Origin: Verrucomicrobiia bacterium
Lineage (GTDB): Bacteria; Zixibacteria; MSB-5A5; DSPP01
Direction of reading: 5' to 3'
Assembly: GCA_035574275.1 (NCBI GenBank)
Contig: DATLYY010000029.1
Span: 1 to 37,126 of the forward strand
DNA length: 37,126 bases
Part shown: positions 22,496 to 31,105 of the stretch, one piece after another
Layout: each line of letters starts with the position of its first letter
How positions within the stretch are numbered: the stretch's first letter is position 1
Program-made: the position numbers and the translations under genes
The notes under the pieces: model-generated
Databases searched by the model: none
What the model was told of the DNA's origin: nothing
What the model saw: only the letters and a program-made list of their open reading frames with translations

Positions 22496-23520
22496 AGGTT
22501 TTGGTCACCGGCGGAGCCGGATTCATCGGTTCCAATTTCGTCCGCCATCTGCTTTCCTCCCGGCCAGATGTTGAAATCATCAATTTCGACAAGCTGACCT
22601 ATGCGGGCAACCTGGAAAATTTGTCGGATGTAGAAGCCAGCCCGCATTACCATTTCATCCGCGGCGATGTGGCGATACGCGCCGAACTGGAGCCGGTATT
22701 TTCGGAAAAAATCTGGGGAATTGTCCACTTCGCCGCCGAATCGCACGTGGACCGGAGTTTGTATTCGCCGCTGGTTTTCGTCGAGACGAACGTTTTCGGC
22801 ACGGGGAATTTGCTCGATTTGGCCCTGCGGCACAAGGTGGAGCGGTTCGTGCACATCTCCACGGATGAGGTGTACGGCAGCACCGCCTCCGGAAAATTTT
22901 CCGAAACTTCGCACCTGAACCCGACTTCCCCCTATTCCGCCTCCAAGGCCTCTTCCGACCTGCTGGCCTTGGCCTATTTCAAGTCCTTCGGGCTGCCGGT
23001 CGTCGTTGACCGGTGCACGAACAATTTCGGTCCATATCAATTTCCGGAAAAACTGATTCCCCTGTTTGTTACCAATGCGATGGAAAACAAACCCCTGCCG
23101 GTTTACGGCGACGGGCTGTACGTGCGGGACTGGCTTTTTGTCGGCGACCACTGCCGGGCCATCGAGAAGATGCTTTTCGAGGGAAAACCGGGGGAGATTT
23201 ATAACGTCGGCGGCAGCAACGAACTGACCAACCTGGACATCACCCGCCGGATTTTGGCGCGGCTGAAAAAGCCGGAGTCGCTAATCACCCACATCGCCGA
23301 CCGCCCCGGCCACGACCGGCGGTATGCCTTGGATGCCTCCAAATTGCAGCGGGAACTGGGCTGGAAGGTTGAGCAGCCCCTCGAACAAGCGCTCGATTCC
23401 ACCATCGACTGGTATGCCAACAACCGTTCCTGGTGGCAGAAGGTCAAGTCCGGCGAATACCAGCAGTATTATGATAGGCATTACGGAGTCCGGATGGGTT
23501 CGGCCAGAGCCGGGCTTTGA
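22492..23520 (+). CDS. rfbB: dTDP-glucose 4,6-dehydratase
   Basis: RmlB/RfbB converts dTDP-glucose to dTDP-4-keto-6-deoxyglucose with bound NAD, the step before the RmlC-like enzyme. The 342-residue length is typical. The extended SDR features are clear: GGAGFIGSNF (7-16) for NAD, NFDKLTYAGNLENL, typical of RmlB, HFAAESHVDRS, STDEVYGS with the catalytic Asp-Glu of dehydratases, and YSASK (148-152) with the catalytic Tyr and Lys. NNFGPYQFPEKLIPLF and YGDGLYVRDWLFV close the sugar-binding part. No rmlA or rmlD is present here. A hairpin with a T-run overlaps the stop codon. Confidence 0.95.
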   Translation: MKVLVTGGAGFIGSNFVRHLLSSRPDVEIINFDKLTYAGNLENLSDVEASPHYHFIRGDVAIRAELEPVFSEKIWGIVHFAAESHVDRSLYSPLVFVETNVFGTGNLLDLALRHKVERFVHISTDEVYGSTASGKFSETSHLNPTSPYSASKASSDLLALAYFKSFGLPVVVDRCTNNFGPYQFPEKLIPLFVTNAMENKPLPVYGDGLYVRDWLFVGDHCRAIEKMLFEGKPGEIYNVGGSNELTNLDITRRILARLKKPESLITHIADRPGHDRRYALDASKLQRELGWKVEQPLEQALDSTIDWYANNRSWWQKVKSGEYQQYYDRHYGVRMGSARAGL

Positions 23521-23531
23521 GCTCTTTTTTT
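23506..23531 (+). terminator. Probable intrinsic terminator after rfbB
   Basis: AGAGC (23506-23510) and GCTCT (23521-23525) can pair around a 10-nt loop that holds the stop codon, and seven T follow. The stem is short, so strength is uncertain. It separates the sugar genes from the pilus operon. Confidence 0.5.
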
Positions 23532-23657
23532 AAACGTACCCCTCTTCGATAACTTCATCGCTCCATCATTTCCCGTGTTGTTTCAATTATTGGGTCTGCC
23601 GGACTACTAAACTTATCCTTTTTGCCGATAAGAGATTAGGGGGATAGGTACATCCAG

Positions 23658-25394
23658 ATGGAGAGCAAGAAGCGCATTGGCGAACTGTTTCTGGAGAAAA
23701 AGTTAGTCACCCAGAAGCAGCTGGAAGAGGCGCTTAAAATACAAAAGAAGACCGGCGAGCGGGTCGGCGATATTTTGATCCGCCAAGGGGTAATCACCGA
23801 GGAGGATTTTCTTTCGGTCATTTCCGAAAAACTTTCCATTCCCAAGGTCAACGTGGACAACCTGGTCATCGCCCCGGAGGTAATCCGCCGGGTGCCGGTG
23901 GAACTGGCCCGAAAACACCGGCTGATTCCCATTTTGCAGCTGGGGGGCGCGCTCACTGTGGCGATGGTTGACCCGCTGGATTTGATTGCAATTGAAGAGT
24001 TAAAGTATCATACGGGGCTGGAAATCAACCGGGTCATCGCTGCACCGTCCCAAATCCAAAAAGCGATTTCGGACTATTACACTGTGCAGGATTCGGTGGC
24101 GGAAGTGGTCCGGGAGATGGGTTTTTCCGGCGAGGATTTCAGCAAGGAATTTGCAGAAGCATCCAAAAAAGCGGGGGAGGCCACGGATGAAGCGGCCGAC
24201 GACGCCCCCATCATCCGGCTGGTCAACCTGCTTTTGACGCAAGGGATCCGGGATTCCGCCTCCGACATACACATCGAGCCGGAAGAGACCCAGCTTCGGG
24301 TGCGCTTCCGGATTCACGGGCTTATGCGGGAGGCGGCCAATCCCCCCAAGGATCTGGCGCCCGCCATCGTTTCGCGCATCAAAATCATGGCGAACATGGA
24401 CGTTTCCGAAAAGCGGCTGCCGCAGGACGGGCGCTTCACCCACCGGGTCGAAAAGCATGAGGTTGATTTCCGCGTCTCCACGCTGCCCACCATTTTCGGG
24501 GAAAAAGTCGTTCTTCGAATTTTGGACAAATCCAGTTTGGCCATCCATTTAGAAAAAGCCGGCATGTCTTCTTCCCAACTAGAGCGACTGCGAGCGGCGA
24601 TGAAAAAGCCGGAGGGGTTCATTCTGGTCACCGGCCCGACCGGCAGCGGCAAGACTTCGACCCTTTACGGCATTCTGCGCGAACTGAACTCGGTGGAAAA
24701 AAACATCATCACCGTCGAAGACCCGGTGGAGTATCACATCCCCTTCATCTCCCAGGTGCAAACCAACGAGAAAGCGGGGTTATTTTTTGCCAACGCGTTG
24801 CGCTCGATTCTGCGGCAGGATCCGGACATCATCATGGTGGGCGAAATCCGCGACCGGGAGACGGCGGAGATCGCCGTCCGCTCCGCCTTGACCGGGCATC
24901 TGGTGCTTTCCACCCTGCACGCCAACGACGCCCCGTCCACCGTGGCCCGTCTTTTGGACATGGGGGTGGAGGCGTACCTCTTGGCCGCCTCGCTGGTAAC
25001 GGTGGCGGCCCAGCGGCTGGTGCGGCAGATTTGTCCGGCCTGCAAGGAGAAAGTGACGGTGCCGGAGGCGCTCCGCAAGGAACTCTGGATCGACGACCCG
25101 AAGGCGGTTTTTTACCGGGGAGCGGGCTGCCGGGAATGCAAGCAGAGCGGTTTTTCCGGACGGCTGGGGCTCTTCGAAATGCTGGTGGTGACCGATTCCA
25201 TCCGGGAGTTGATTGCCGCCCGGGCTTCCACGGCCGTCATTTTGGCGGAGGCCCGCAAGCAGGGAATGAAGCTTTTGCGGCAGGACGGGGCGGAAAAGGT
25301 TTTGGCGGGGCTGACCACCGTGGAGGAGGTTTTGCGGGTCACCTCGGCCGGGGATTTTGCCGATATACCAAAAGGGGAGTTGGTTTCCGCTTGA
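23658..25394 (+). CDS. pilB: Type IV pilus assembly ATPase PilB (GspE family)
   Basis: PilB is the hexameric cytoplasmic ATPase that drives pilus extension. The 578-residue protein begins with an MshEN/GspII_E_N domain (RIGELFLEKKLVTQKQLEEA, then RVGDILIRQGVITEEDF) that in relatives can bind cyclic di-GMP. The ATPase core shows Walker A GPTGSGKT (326-333), the Asp box ITVEDPVEYH, Walker B DPDIIMVGEIRD and the His box GHLVLSTLHANDA. The zinc-binding tetracysteine is at 459, 462, 491 and 494 (CPACK and CRECK), as in PilB/GspE but not PilT. The 137-bp gap upstream probably carries the operon promoter, which I could not identify. It is the first gene of the pilus operon. Confidence 0.95.
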   Translation: MESKKRIGELFLEKKLVTQKQLEEALKIQKKTGERVGDILIRQGVITEEDFLSVISEKLSIPKVNVDNLVIAPEVIRRVPVELARKHRLIPILQLGGALTVAMVDPLDLIAIEELKYHTGLEINRVIAAPSQIQKAISDYYTVQDSVAEVVREMGFSGEDFSKEFAEASKKAGEATDEAADDAPIIRLVNLLLTQGIRDSASDIHIEPEETQLRVRFRIHGLMREAANPPKDLAPAIVSRIKIMANMDVSEKRLPQDGRFTHRVEKHEVDFRVSTLPTIFGEKVVLRILDKSSLAIHLEKAGMSSSQLERLRAAMKKPEGFILVTGPTGSGKTSTLYGILRELNSVEKNIITVEDPVEYHIPFISQVQTNEKAGLFFANALRSILRQDPDIIMVGEIRDRETAEIAVRSALTGHLVLSTLHANDAPSTVARLLDMGVEAYLLAASLVTVAAQRLVRQICPACKEKVTVPEALRKELWIDDPKAVFYRGAGCRECKQSGFSGRLGLFEMLVVTDSIRELIAARASTAVILAEARKQGMKLLRQDGAEKVLAGLTTVEEVLRVTSAGDFADIPKGELVSA

Positions 25395-25505
25395 ACCGGG
25401 TTTCTGCGGAGGGGTTAACTCCAAGTAGGGCCGAAGCTTGAAGAGGGCTCAAAAAACGAGGGTTTGGTAGGGGGCTTGCTTAACTGGATATGAGACGATT
25501 GCTAT
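25395..25505. other. Gap between pilB and pilC, no element recognised
   Basis: The 111 bp between pilB and pilC is long for this tight operon. It holds G-rich stretches (GGGCCGAAGC and a GGTTTGGTAGGGGGC segment) but no match to a known riboswitch, promoter pair or small gene. The pilC start at 25506 has no obvious ribosome binding site. Confidence 0.35.
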
Positions 25506-26720
25506 ATGTTACCGGAATTTAATTACCGTGCCGTGGACCGGATGGGTATCTCCTTGTCCGGCACGATGCAGGCCGAAACCGCCTCGGATGTTTCGCTGCG
25601 GCTGGACCGTATGGGGTACATCCCCCTTTCGGTGGAACGCAAGGAAGAAGGCATTTTGCATGCCTTTCGCTGGGGAAGCCGCCGGGTGCCCCTTTCCGAG
25701 CTGATAGTTTTCACCCGCCAGCTTTCCACTCTGTACCGCGCCGGCATACCCATTTTACGCGCCCTGGCGGTGCTGTCCGCCCAGGCGGATCACCCCCAAC
25801 TGCGTTCGGCCATCGAGCAGGCCCGATCCGATTTGGAATCGGGGGTCACCCTCGCGGAGGCGTTTTTGCGCCAGGAAAAGATCTTCGGCAAGCTGTTCGT
25901 CTCCTCGATAAAAACGGGGGAGGCGACCGGGCATTTCGACCAGGTATTGGACCGGCTCGCGGAGTTTTTGGAGCGGGAGATGAAAACCAAGGAGGATTTG
26001 AAGGATGCGTTGCGCTACCCGACCCTTGTGGTCATCGCCTTGGCGGGGGCGTTTGTCATTCTGGTGGCTTTTGTGTTTCCCAAGTTCGCCTTTCTTTTTT
26101 CCCGTTTCAATACGGAACTCCCCCTGCCCACCCGGATTTTGATGGGGCTCTCCGTATTTATCCGCGGCTATTGGTATTACCTCATTCCGCCTTTGTTCTT
26201 TGCGGGGTACTTTTTCAAGCGCTGGCTGGCCACGGACAGGGGGGAGGTATGGGCGGACGAACGAAAACTCAAACTGCCGATTCTGGGGCCGCTTTTTCTA
26301 AAAGTGGCGATGAGCCGCTTTTCGCACATGCTTTCGGTTTTGATCAAAAGCGGGCTCCCCATCATCCAGTCCCTGCAGGTGGTGCGGGGAGCCATCGGCA
26401 ACCGCATCATCGCCGGCGAAATCGAACGCGTGGAAGCGGGGATGGTGGAAGGGAAGGAGCCGAAGGAAATAATGGAGCGCTCGCCGGTTTTCCCGCCTCT
26501 GGCCGTGCAGATGTTTTCGGTCGGCAGCGAATCGGGCTCTTTGGACCGGATGCTTTCCGAGATGGCTTTCCATTACGACCAGGAGGTGGCCTACGCCACC
26601 CGACGGCTTTCCAAACTGGTGGAGCCGGCTTTGACCGCGGTTCTGGGGGCGACGGTGCTGTTTTTCGCCCTTTCCGTTTTTTTGCCGATGTGGAATTTGT
26701 TGAACGTGTTTAAACGATAA
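25506..26720 (+). CDS. pilC: Type IV pilus inner-membrane platform protein PilC (GspF family)
   Basis: PilC/GspF is the inner-membrane rotor turned by PilB. The 404-residue protein has the N-terminal signature FNYRAVDRMG and two T2SSF domains, at about 65-190 (FTRQLSTLYRAGIPILRALAV and GEATGHFDQVLDRLAEFLE) and 270-395 (FSHMLSVLIKSGLPIIQSLQ and VGSESGSLDRMLSEMAFHYD). Three long hydrophobic segments lie near residues 175-200, 218-237 and 377-398, as in the family. It is followed after 23 bp by the first prepilin gene. Confidence 0.93.
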   Translation: MLPEFNYRAVDRMGISLSGTMQAETASDVSLRLDRMGYIPLSVERKEEGILHAFRWGSRRVPLSELIVFTRQLSTLYRAGIPILRALAVLSAQADHPQLRSAIEQARSDLESGVTLAEAFLRQEKIFGKLFVSSIKTGEATGHFDQVLDRLAEFLEREMKTKEDLKDALRYPTLVVIALAGAFVILVAFVFPKFAFLFSRFNTELPLPTRILMGLSVFIRGYWYYLIPPLFFAGYFFKRWLATDRGEVWADERKLKLPILGPLFLKVAMSRFSHMLSVLIKSGLPIIQSLQVVRGAIGNRIIAGEIERVEAGMVEGKEPKEIMERSPVFPPLAVQMFSVGSESGSLDRMLSEMAFHYDQEVAYATRRLSKLVEPALTAVLGATVLFFALSVFLPMWNLLNVFKR

Positions 26721-26743
26721 ACAAAAACCAAAGGGAGGGGAGT

Positions 26744-27172
26744 ATGTTTCTAAAAACCAAAAACCAATCGGGTTTCACCCTGATTGAGCTGGTCATCATC
26801 ATCGTCGTTTTGGGCATCCTGGCGGCGGTGGCGATACCGCGCTACATGGACATTTCCGCCCAGGCGAAGCTGTCCGCCTGCAAGGGGGCTTTGGGCGGGC
26901 TGCGCTCCGGCGTATCCATTTTCTACGCCAACCGGGCGGTGACCACCGGTACGGCCACCTGGCCGACGCTGGCTGAAATTTCCACCCCGGGCGTGGTGAT
27001 GGAGCAGGCGATTCCGGCCAACCCGTACCAGCTTCCGACCAGCGCGCCGGACTCCATCGTCACCGGCGTCACCAAGGGTGTCATCGTGGGGACGCGCGGC
27101 GGCTGGGCGTATAACGCCGCAACGGGCGAGATCTGGCCGAACACCAACGTCGCCGGCGAAAACAACCTGTAG
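26744..27172 (+). CDS. Type IV prepilin 1 (probable major pilin or pseudopilin)
   Basis: The 142-residue prepilin is preceded by an excellent AAAGGGAGGGGAG ribosome binding site. The leader MFLKTKNQSG ends before FTLIELVIIIVVLGILAAVA, the class III signal cut by prepilin peptidase after Gly10, with Glu at position 5 of the mature chain. Then follow AIPRYMDISAQAKLSACKGAL and a short C-terminal globular part with only one cysteine, so there is no disulfide loop of the Pseudomonas PilA type. The strong ribosome binding site and first position among three pilins suggest it is the most abundant subunit. A perfect hairpin follows at 27195-27219. Confidence 0.9.
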   Translation: MFLKTKNQSGFTLIELVIIIVVLGILAAVAIPRYMDISAQAKLSACKGALGGLRSGVSIFYANRAVTTGTATWPTLAEISTPGVVMEQAIPANPYQLPTSAPDSIVTGVTKGVIVGTRGGWAYNAATGEIWPNTNVAGENNL

Positions 27173-27194
27173 CGGTTGGTAAAACTTCCGGTTT

Positions 27195-27219
27195 CATCCC
27201 GCCATAGGTCGGCGGGATG
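27195..27219 (+). other. Perfect 9-bp hairpin between prepilin genes 1 and 2
   Basis: CATCCCGCC (27195-27203) and GGCGGGATG (27211-27219) form a perfect GC-rich stem around ATAGGTC, 22 bases after the stop of prepilin 1 and 13 bases before the ATG of prepilin 2. No T-run follows. It could protect the upstream prepilin mRNA from 3' decay or limit read-through, giving more of the first pilin than of the second and third. Confidence 0.8.
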
Positions 27220-27232
27220 GTTGGGTGGTGCC

Positions 27233-27670
27233 ATGAAATCAGAGTCCGGATTTACGCTGGTGGAGTTGGTCATAATCATCGTCGTTTTGGGGGTGGTGGC
27301 GGCGGTCGCCATTCCGAAAATCGGCGACCTTATCACCGGCTCGAAAACCAACGCTACGAAAGAGGAAATGATGCGGCTGAAAGCGGCCATCATGGGAAAT
27401 TCGGCCGCAACCTCCGGAGGGCGCATTTCCGACCGGGGATACCGGGGGGACGTGGGGAGTTTTCCGCCCAATTTGACCGGCCTGGTGACGAGACCGGGGG
27501 GTGTGGCCATCTGGAATCCATACACCCGGCTGGGCTGGCACGGCCCCTACATTGATTCTACGGGAGGAGAATATCTGCGGGACGCCTGGGGGGTCAACTA
27601 CGTGTACGACTCCACGGCCCGGACGATAACCTCCACCGGTTCTGGGACGAACATTGTCATTAATTTTTAA
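27233..27670 (+). CDS. Type IV prepilin 2 (GspG-like)
   Basis: The 145-residue prepilin starts at the ATG at 27233; the frame is open further upstream but through the hairpin. The leader MKSESG precedes FTLVELVIIIVVLGVVAAVA, with Glu at mature position 5. The globular part has RISDRGYRGDVGSFPPNLTG, LVTRPGG, HGPYID, and the pseudopilin-like ending LRDAWGVNYVYDSTARTITS, which resembles the calcium-site region of GspG (DPWG..Y.Y). Prepilin 3 shares the motif GDVGS-PPNL-LVT-PGG, so the two are paralogues. Probable role: minor pilin or pseudopilin. Confidence 0.87.
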   Translation: MKSESGFTLVELVIIIVVLGVVAAVAIPKIGDLITGSKTNATKEEMMRLKAAIMGNSAATSGGRISDRGYRGDVGSFPPNLTGLVTRPGGVAIWNPYTRLGWHGPYIDSTGGEYLRDAWGVNYVYDSTARTITSTGSGTNIVINF

Positions 27671-27679
27671 GGAGATGGA

Positions 27680-28816
27680 TTGAAGACAGTTTCAGAAAAG
27701 GGTTTTACCCTGATTGAAGTCCTTCTGGTGATCATCGTCATCGGGATTTTGGCGGCAGTCGCCTTCCGGTCGATGGACGTGGCCCTGGACAACAGCCGCT
27801 GGGACGCCACCACGCAGGAGATGGAACGGCTTTCCTGGGCGATTGCGGGGAACCCCGATTTGTTCGCCAACGGTGTGCGTTCCGATTTCGGCTACGTCGG
27901 CGACGTCGGCTCCCTGCCGCCCAATCTGGACGCTTTGGTCACAAATCCGGGGGGGTACGCCACCTGGCGGGGGCCCTACATCCGGAACGACTTCAATCAA
28001 AACCCCAACGATTTCAAGACCGATGGATGGGGAAATCTGTACACCTACACCGGCGGGGTCACCATTACTTCCAGTGGCTCGGGCGGCAATCCCATCACCA
28101 AGCAGTATGCCAACGCTGCGGCGGATCTGACTTCCAACACCGTACAGGGGATAGTCACCGATGGACAAGGGAACGCGCCCGGAAGCTCCGCTTCCAGCGT
28201 TTCCATCCGCCTTACCTACCCGAACGGTTCCGGCGGAACGACCACCGCAACCACCAACCCGAACGCATCGGGCAACTACAGTTTCAACGGGGTTGTGCCG
28301 CAAGGAATTCGCATGGTCACGGCCATCTACACACCAACCAACGACACCTTGGTGCGCAATGCGGTGGTTTTGCCCAAGTCCACCACTTTGGTGGATTTTA
28401 AATTCCGCGGGAATCTGTGGGGCAGTGGAGGTGCAGGTGGTTCACTGGCCTATGTTTCGGGAACGGCTAATCTTACAGCCGGTGGAAGCGATCTTAATTT
28501 TGACATTAGAAACGTCGGTTCTTCCAGCGTTACCATCACGAGTATCCGCCTGACTTACAGTTCCTCCCCCACCGCCTACTATGAACGGGTACGGTGGGGC
28601 GGCAATACGGTGGGCAACCAGACCAATCCCCGTTTTGCCTCCGGCCAGACCGTCAACTTCAGTTCGTCGCAAACGCTGGGGGTCGGCGCAACCATCACCA
28701 TCCGCGTTGATAATTTTGAGACCTGTATCAGCGGCGGCTGCCCGGATGCGGATATGAACGGCACCACTTTTACCGTCGAATTTTCCGACGGCTCGACTGT
28801 GACTTTCTCGGTGTGA
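27680..28816 (+). CDS. Type IV prepilin 3 with large beta-rich C-terminal extension
   Basis: The start is a TTG at 27680, five bases after AAGGAG, which overlaps the stop of prepilin 2. The 378-residue protein has a short leader MKTVSEKG and the prepilin helix FTLIEVLLVIIVIGILAAVA (cut after Gly8, Glu at mature 5). A GspG-like head spans about 30-130 (DVGSLPPNLDALVTNPGG, GWGNLYTY). Two beta domains follow: a carboxypeptidase-regulatory-like domain at about 152-240 (VQGIVTDGQGNAPGSSASS, SGNYSFNGVVPQG) and a second beta sandwich at about 250-378 (FDIRNVGSSSVTITSIRLTY), with Cys-rich CISGGCPDAD. Two extra domains on a pilin usually mark a tip or adhesive minor pilin; that is an inference. Confidence 0.86.
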   Translation: MKTVSEKGFTLIEVLLVIIVIGILAAVAFRSMDVALDNSRWDATTQEMERLSWAIAGNPDLFANGVRSDFGYVGDVGSLPPNLDALVTNPGGYATWRGPYIRNDFNQNPNDFKTDGWGNLYTYTGGVTITSSGSGGNPITKQYANAAADLTSNTVQGIVTDGQGNAPGSSASSVSIRLTYPNGSGGTTTATTNPNASGNYSFNGVVPQGIRMVTAIYTPTNDTLVRNAVVLPKSTTLVDFKFRGNLWGSGGAGGSLAYVSGTANLTAGGSDLNFDIRNVGSSSVTITSIRLTYSSSPTAYYERVRWGGNTVGNQTNPRFASGQTVNFSSSQTLGVGATITIRVDNFETCISGGCPDADMNGTTFTVEFSDGSTVTFSV

Positions 28817-28835
28817 TTCTTTTTTGGGGGGAGAT

Positions 28836-30536
28836 TTGAAATTTTTGGGGGTCAAAAGGGAAACAAAAAAGGAAATCCCAGCGGGGCTTTTGTCTTCCCG
28901 GTCCGGGGAGTCCTCCCCGGAAGACCTGCTTTCCGGCTTGGTTGCCGGCCTGGGACGGCAGGTCTGGCGCTGGAAATCCTGGTGGCGCTACGAGCCGGAG
29001 GGGTTTTTCGGCTTCGATTTGGTTTCCGACCAACTCCGCTGGGTGCGGCTGGTCAAAAGGCCGAAGGCGGGCGTCCGTTTCGGCTGGCGGTGGGAGCTGG
29101 CGGGCTTCGGTATCCACGATCTGGCCCCCACCCCGGATTTTGATGAATCGGACAAGGAACGGGCGTTAATCGAATACCTGCAGGAGCTCGTTCCACCCGG
29201 CCGCCATCCCCGGGCCCGTTTTTATCTTTCCATCCAGGGGGCCGGGGTGCTTTTCCGTCGTTTTACCATTCCCGTTTTGAAAAAAAAATCGGAAGAGGAA
29301 CAGGCCGTTTTGTGGGAAGCCCGCAAGCAGACCCCGTTTCCGCTTGAAAACGCCTATTGGAGCTACCGGACGGTGCAGAAAGGGGCCGAGAAAAAAACGG
29401 AGGTGGTTTTTCTGGCGGTTTTGCGCTCCCTTTTGGACCGTCAGGTTGCGCTGTTTCTGCAGGCCGGCGTGCCGCTTTCCGGCGTCACGCTGGGAGGGTT
29501 CGGTTATGCCGAGGTTCTGCCCGCCCCCCTGCGGGAGGAAAGCGAGGCGGTCGGGGTTTTGGAGATTTCTCCCAAAAGCTCTTACTTTACCCTGTACGGC
29601 AAAAACGGAATGGAATTTTTCCGGGAGTTTTCCTCCGTCGGCTTAAAACCGGCCGACTTGGAGGCCGGGGGGCTGGCCCAGTTTTTGGAACCCCTGACGG
29701 CGGAGGTGCTTTCCTCGCTCGATTTCTACCAGGCCCAGGTTTCCGGACGGAGGGTCGTACGGTTGTTTCTCGCCGGGTTGCCGTCCGGCGACGTCACCAT
29801 TCCGGCCCATTTCGAGAACGTTTTGGGCGTCAAAGCTTCAGTGCTGTCCCGAACCCGGGAGCTTTCCTATGCCGTGGAGAACGCCGGCGAATTTGCCGAA
29901 CTGTATCCCTTTTTCGCCAAGGCGCTGGGAACCGCCCTGGCCCGGGACCGCGGTCTTTACCTCCTGCCGGAAGCGCTTCAAAAGAGATTTCAACTCCAGC
30001 ATCAAAACCGGCTGGTTTTCCGCCTCGCGTTGCCGGTTTTGGCCGCAGCCGCCCTTTTTCAGCTCTTTCATTTTTTCAAACTGAATTCCGCCGAAACGGC
30101 AGTGGCCCGCCTGGAACAGGAGTTGGTCCGCTTGGAGGCGGTACCAGGTTTTTCCCGGGCCGCCGAGCTGGAGAAAAAGATTTTGTCCACCCAGGCTTTT
30201 CTTTCCCAATTTGTCCGGTTCCCGGCCGTTTTTCCCTGGCATATGAAGGAACTTTCCAACCTGACCCCCCCGGAGATGGAGCTAGCCCGCGTCACGCTTC
30301 TGCCCGTGATGTTTGATTCGTTGTCCGCCCGTCAGAAGCACGGAGTGTTCGACAAACTGGAACTGGCCGGTTCGGCGACCGCCGCCTATGAGGAAACGGA
30401 TGCCATCGTGGTGGAGTTCATCCGCCGGCTGGAGCATTCGCCGTTCTTCGGGCCGGTCCGGGTGGTTTCCAAATCGGAAGAGAAATTCGGCAACCGGAAA
30501 ACGGTCGGTTTTGCCTTTGAGGTGGGGTTGCGATGA
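28836..30536 (+). CDS. PilM-PilN fusion protein
   Basis: The 566-residue product starts at TTG 28836, just after GGGGGGAGA; a TTG at 28824 lies within that ribosome binding site. Residues about 50-390 are PilM-like (actin fold): GFDLVSDQLRWVRLVKRPKA, FYLSIQGAGVLFRRFTIPVL, EEQAVLWEARKQTPFPLENA, the pilus-specific FPL.....Y motif, and VGVLEISPKSSYFTLYGKNG. A single membrane segment (394-414, VFRLALPVLAAAALFQLF) and a PilN-like coiled and ferredoxin-like domain to the end then follow. PilM normally is cytoplasmic and binds the short cytoplasmic tail of PilN; here they are one chain. The stop overlaps the pilO start (ATGA). Confidence 0.82.
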   Translation: MKFLGVKRETKKEIPAGLLSSRSGESSPEDLLSGLVAGLGRQVWRWKSWWRYEPEGFFGFDLVSDQLRWVRLVKRPKAGVRFGWRWELAGFGIHDLAPTPDFDESDKERALIEYLQELVPPGRHPRARFYLSIQGAGVLFRRFTIPVLKKKSEEEQAVLWEARKQTPFPLENAYWSYRTVQKGAEKKTEVVFLAVLRSLLDRQVALFLQAGVPLSGVTLGGFGYAEVLPAPLREESEAVGVLEISPKSSYFTLYGKNGMEFFREFSSVGLKPADLEAGGLAQFLEPLTAEVLSSLDFYQAQVSGRRVVRLFLAGLPSGDVTIPAHFENVLGVKASVLSRTRELSYAVENAGEFAELYPFFAKALGTALARDRGLYLLPEALQKRFQLQHQNRLVFRLALPVLAAAALFQLFHFFKLNSAETAVARLEQELVRLEAVPGFSRAAELEKKILSTQAFLSQFVRFPAVFPWHMKELSNLTPPEMELARVTLLPVMFDSLSARQKHGVFDKLELAGSATAAYEETDAIVVEFIRRLEHSPFFGPVRVVSKSEEKFGNRKTVGFAFEVGLR

Positions 30537-31105
30537 GGTTCGATCATCCGGGGTACCGCGTTTTGCTTTTATTTTTCCTGTTGGCGGGTTGGCTGGTGTT
30601 CGGGTATCTCCCGGTCCGGAAAAAGCAGGTTTTTGTTTCCGCCAAACAGCAGGAACTGGAATCAAGACTGGCCCGCTACCAGCGTCTGGCGCCGCAGATT
30701 CCGCTCTGGCAGGTGCGCCAGACCGAGCTGGAGGGCTCGGCCGGCCGGTTGGTGAACAGCCTGTACACCCCCTCCGCGGCCCAGAATTTTCTGGCCGATT
30801 TGATGGCGCTCTCCCAACAAGAAGGGCTAAAAGTTCTGGATGCCCGTCCCACTTTTTTTGAGCTTTTATCCGCCGTGCGGGATATGGATTCCACCCGGCC
30901 CAACCTCATCCGGCCCGTCTCCTTTTCCCTGAAAGTGGAGGGGGGTTACGCGGCCATAGCCGCCGTCTCGCAGAAAATTGAGGCGCTGCCCGCTTTTCGC
31001 GGCTATTTCCTCACCGAGGCGGTGCGGGGAACCGGCAGCGGCCGGGTGGAGGCGACTTTGGTTTTTTACGCCTATTTGATTGTCAACCCGGAGGCGGACG
31101 TTTGA
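30533..31105 (+). CDS. pilO: PilO-like pilus alignment protein
   Basis: The 190-residue bitopic protein has a cytoplasmic N-terminus, one membrane helix (VLLLFFLLAGWLVFGYLPV, about residues 9-27), a coiled coil (KKQVFVSAKQQELESRLARY) and a ferredoxin-like periplasmic domain (VSFSLKVEGGYAAIAAVSQKIEAL). This is the PilO/GspM plan, and its place between pilN-like and pilP-like genes fits. PilO pairs with PilN to link the platform to the outer membrane channel. The gene overlaps both neighbours (ATGA at 30533, TGATG at 31103). Confidence 0.8.
   Translation: MRFDHPGYRVLLLFFLLAGWLVFGYLPVRKKQVFVSAKQQELESRLARYQRLAPQIPLWQVRQTELEGSAGRLVNSLYTPSAAQNFLADLMALSQQEGLKVLDARPTFFELLSAVRDMDSTRPNLIRPVSFSLKVEGGYAAIAAVSQKIEALPAFRGYFLTEAVRGTGSGRVEATLVFYAYLIVNPEADV

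Noticed and set aside
25395-25505. Possible riboswitch between pilB and pilC
   Set aside because: I compared it by eye with the cyclic di-GMP riboswitch core and found neither the conserved GNRA-type loop sequences nor the paired arms; only G-rich stretches remain.
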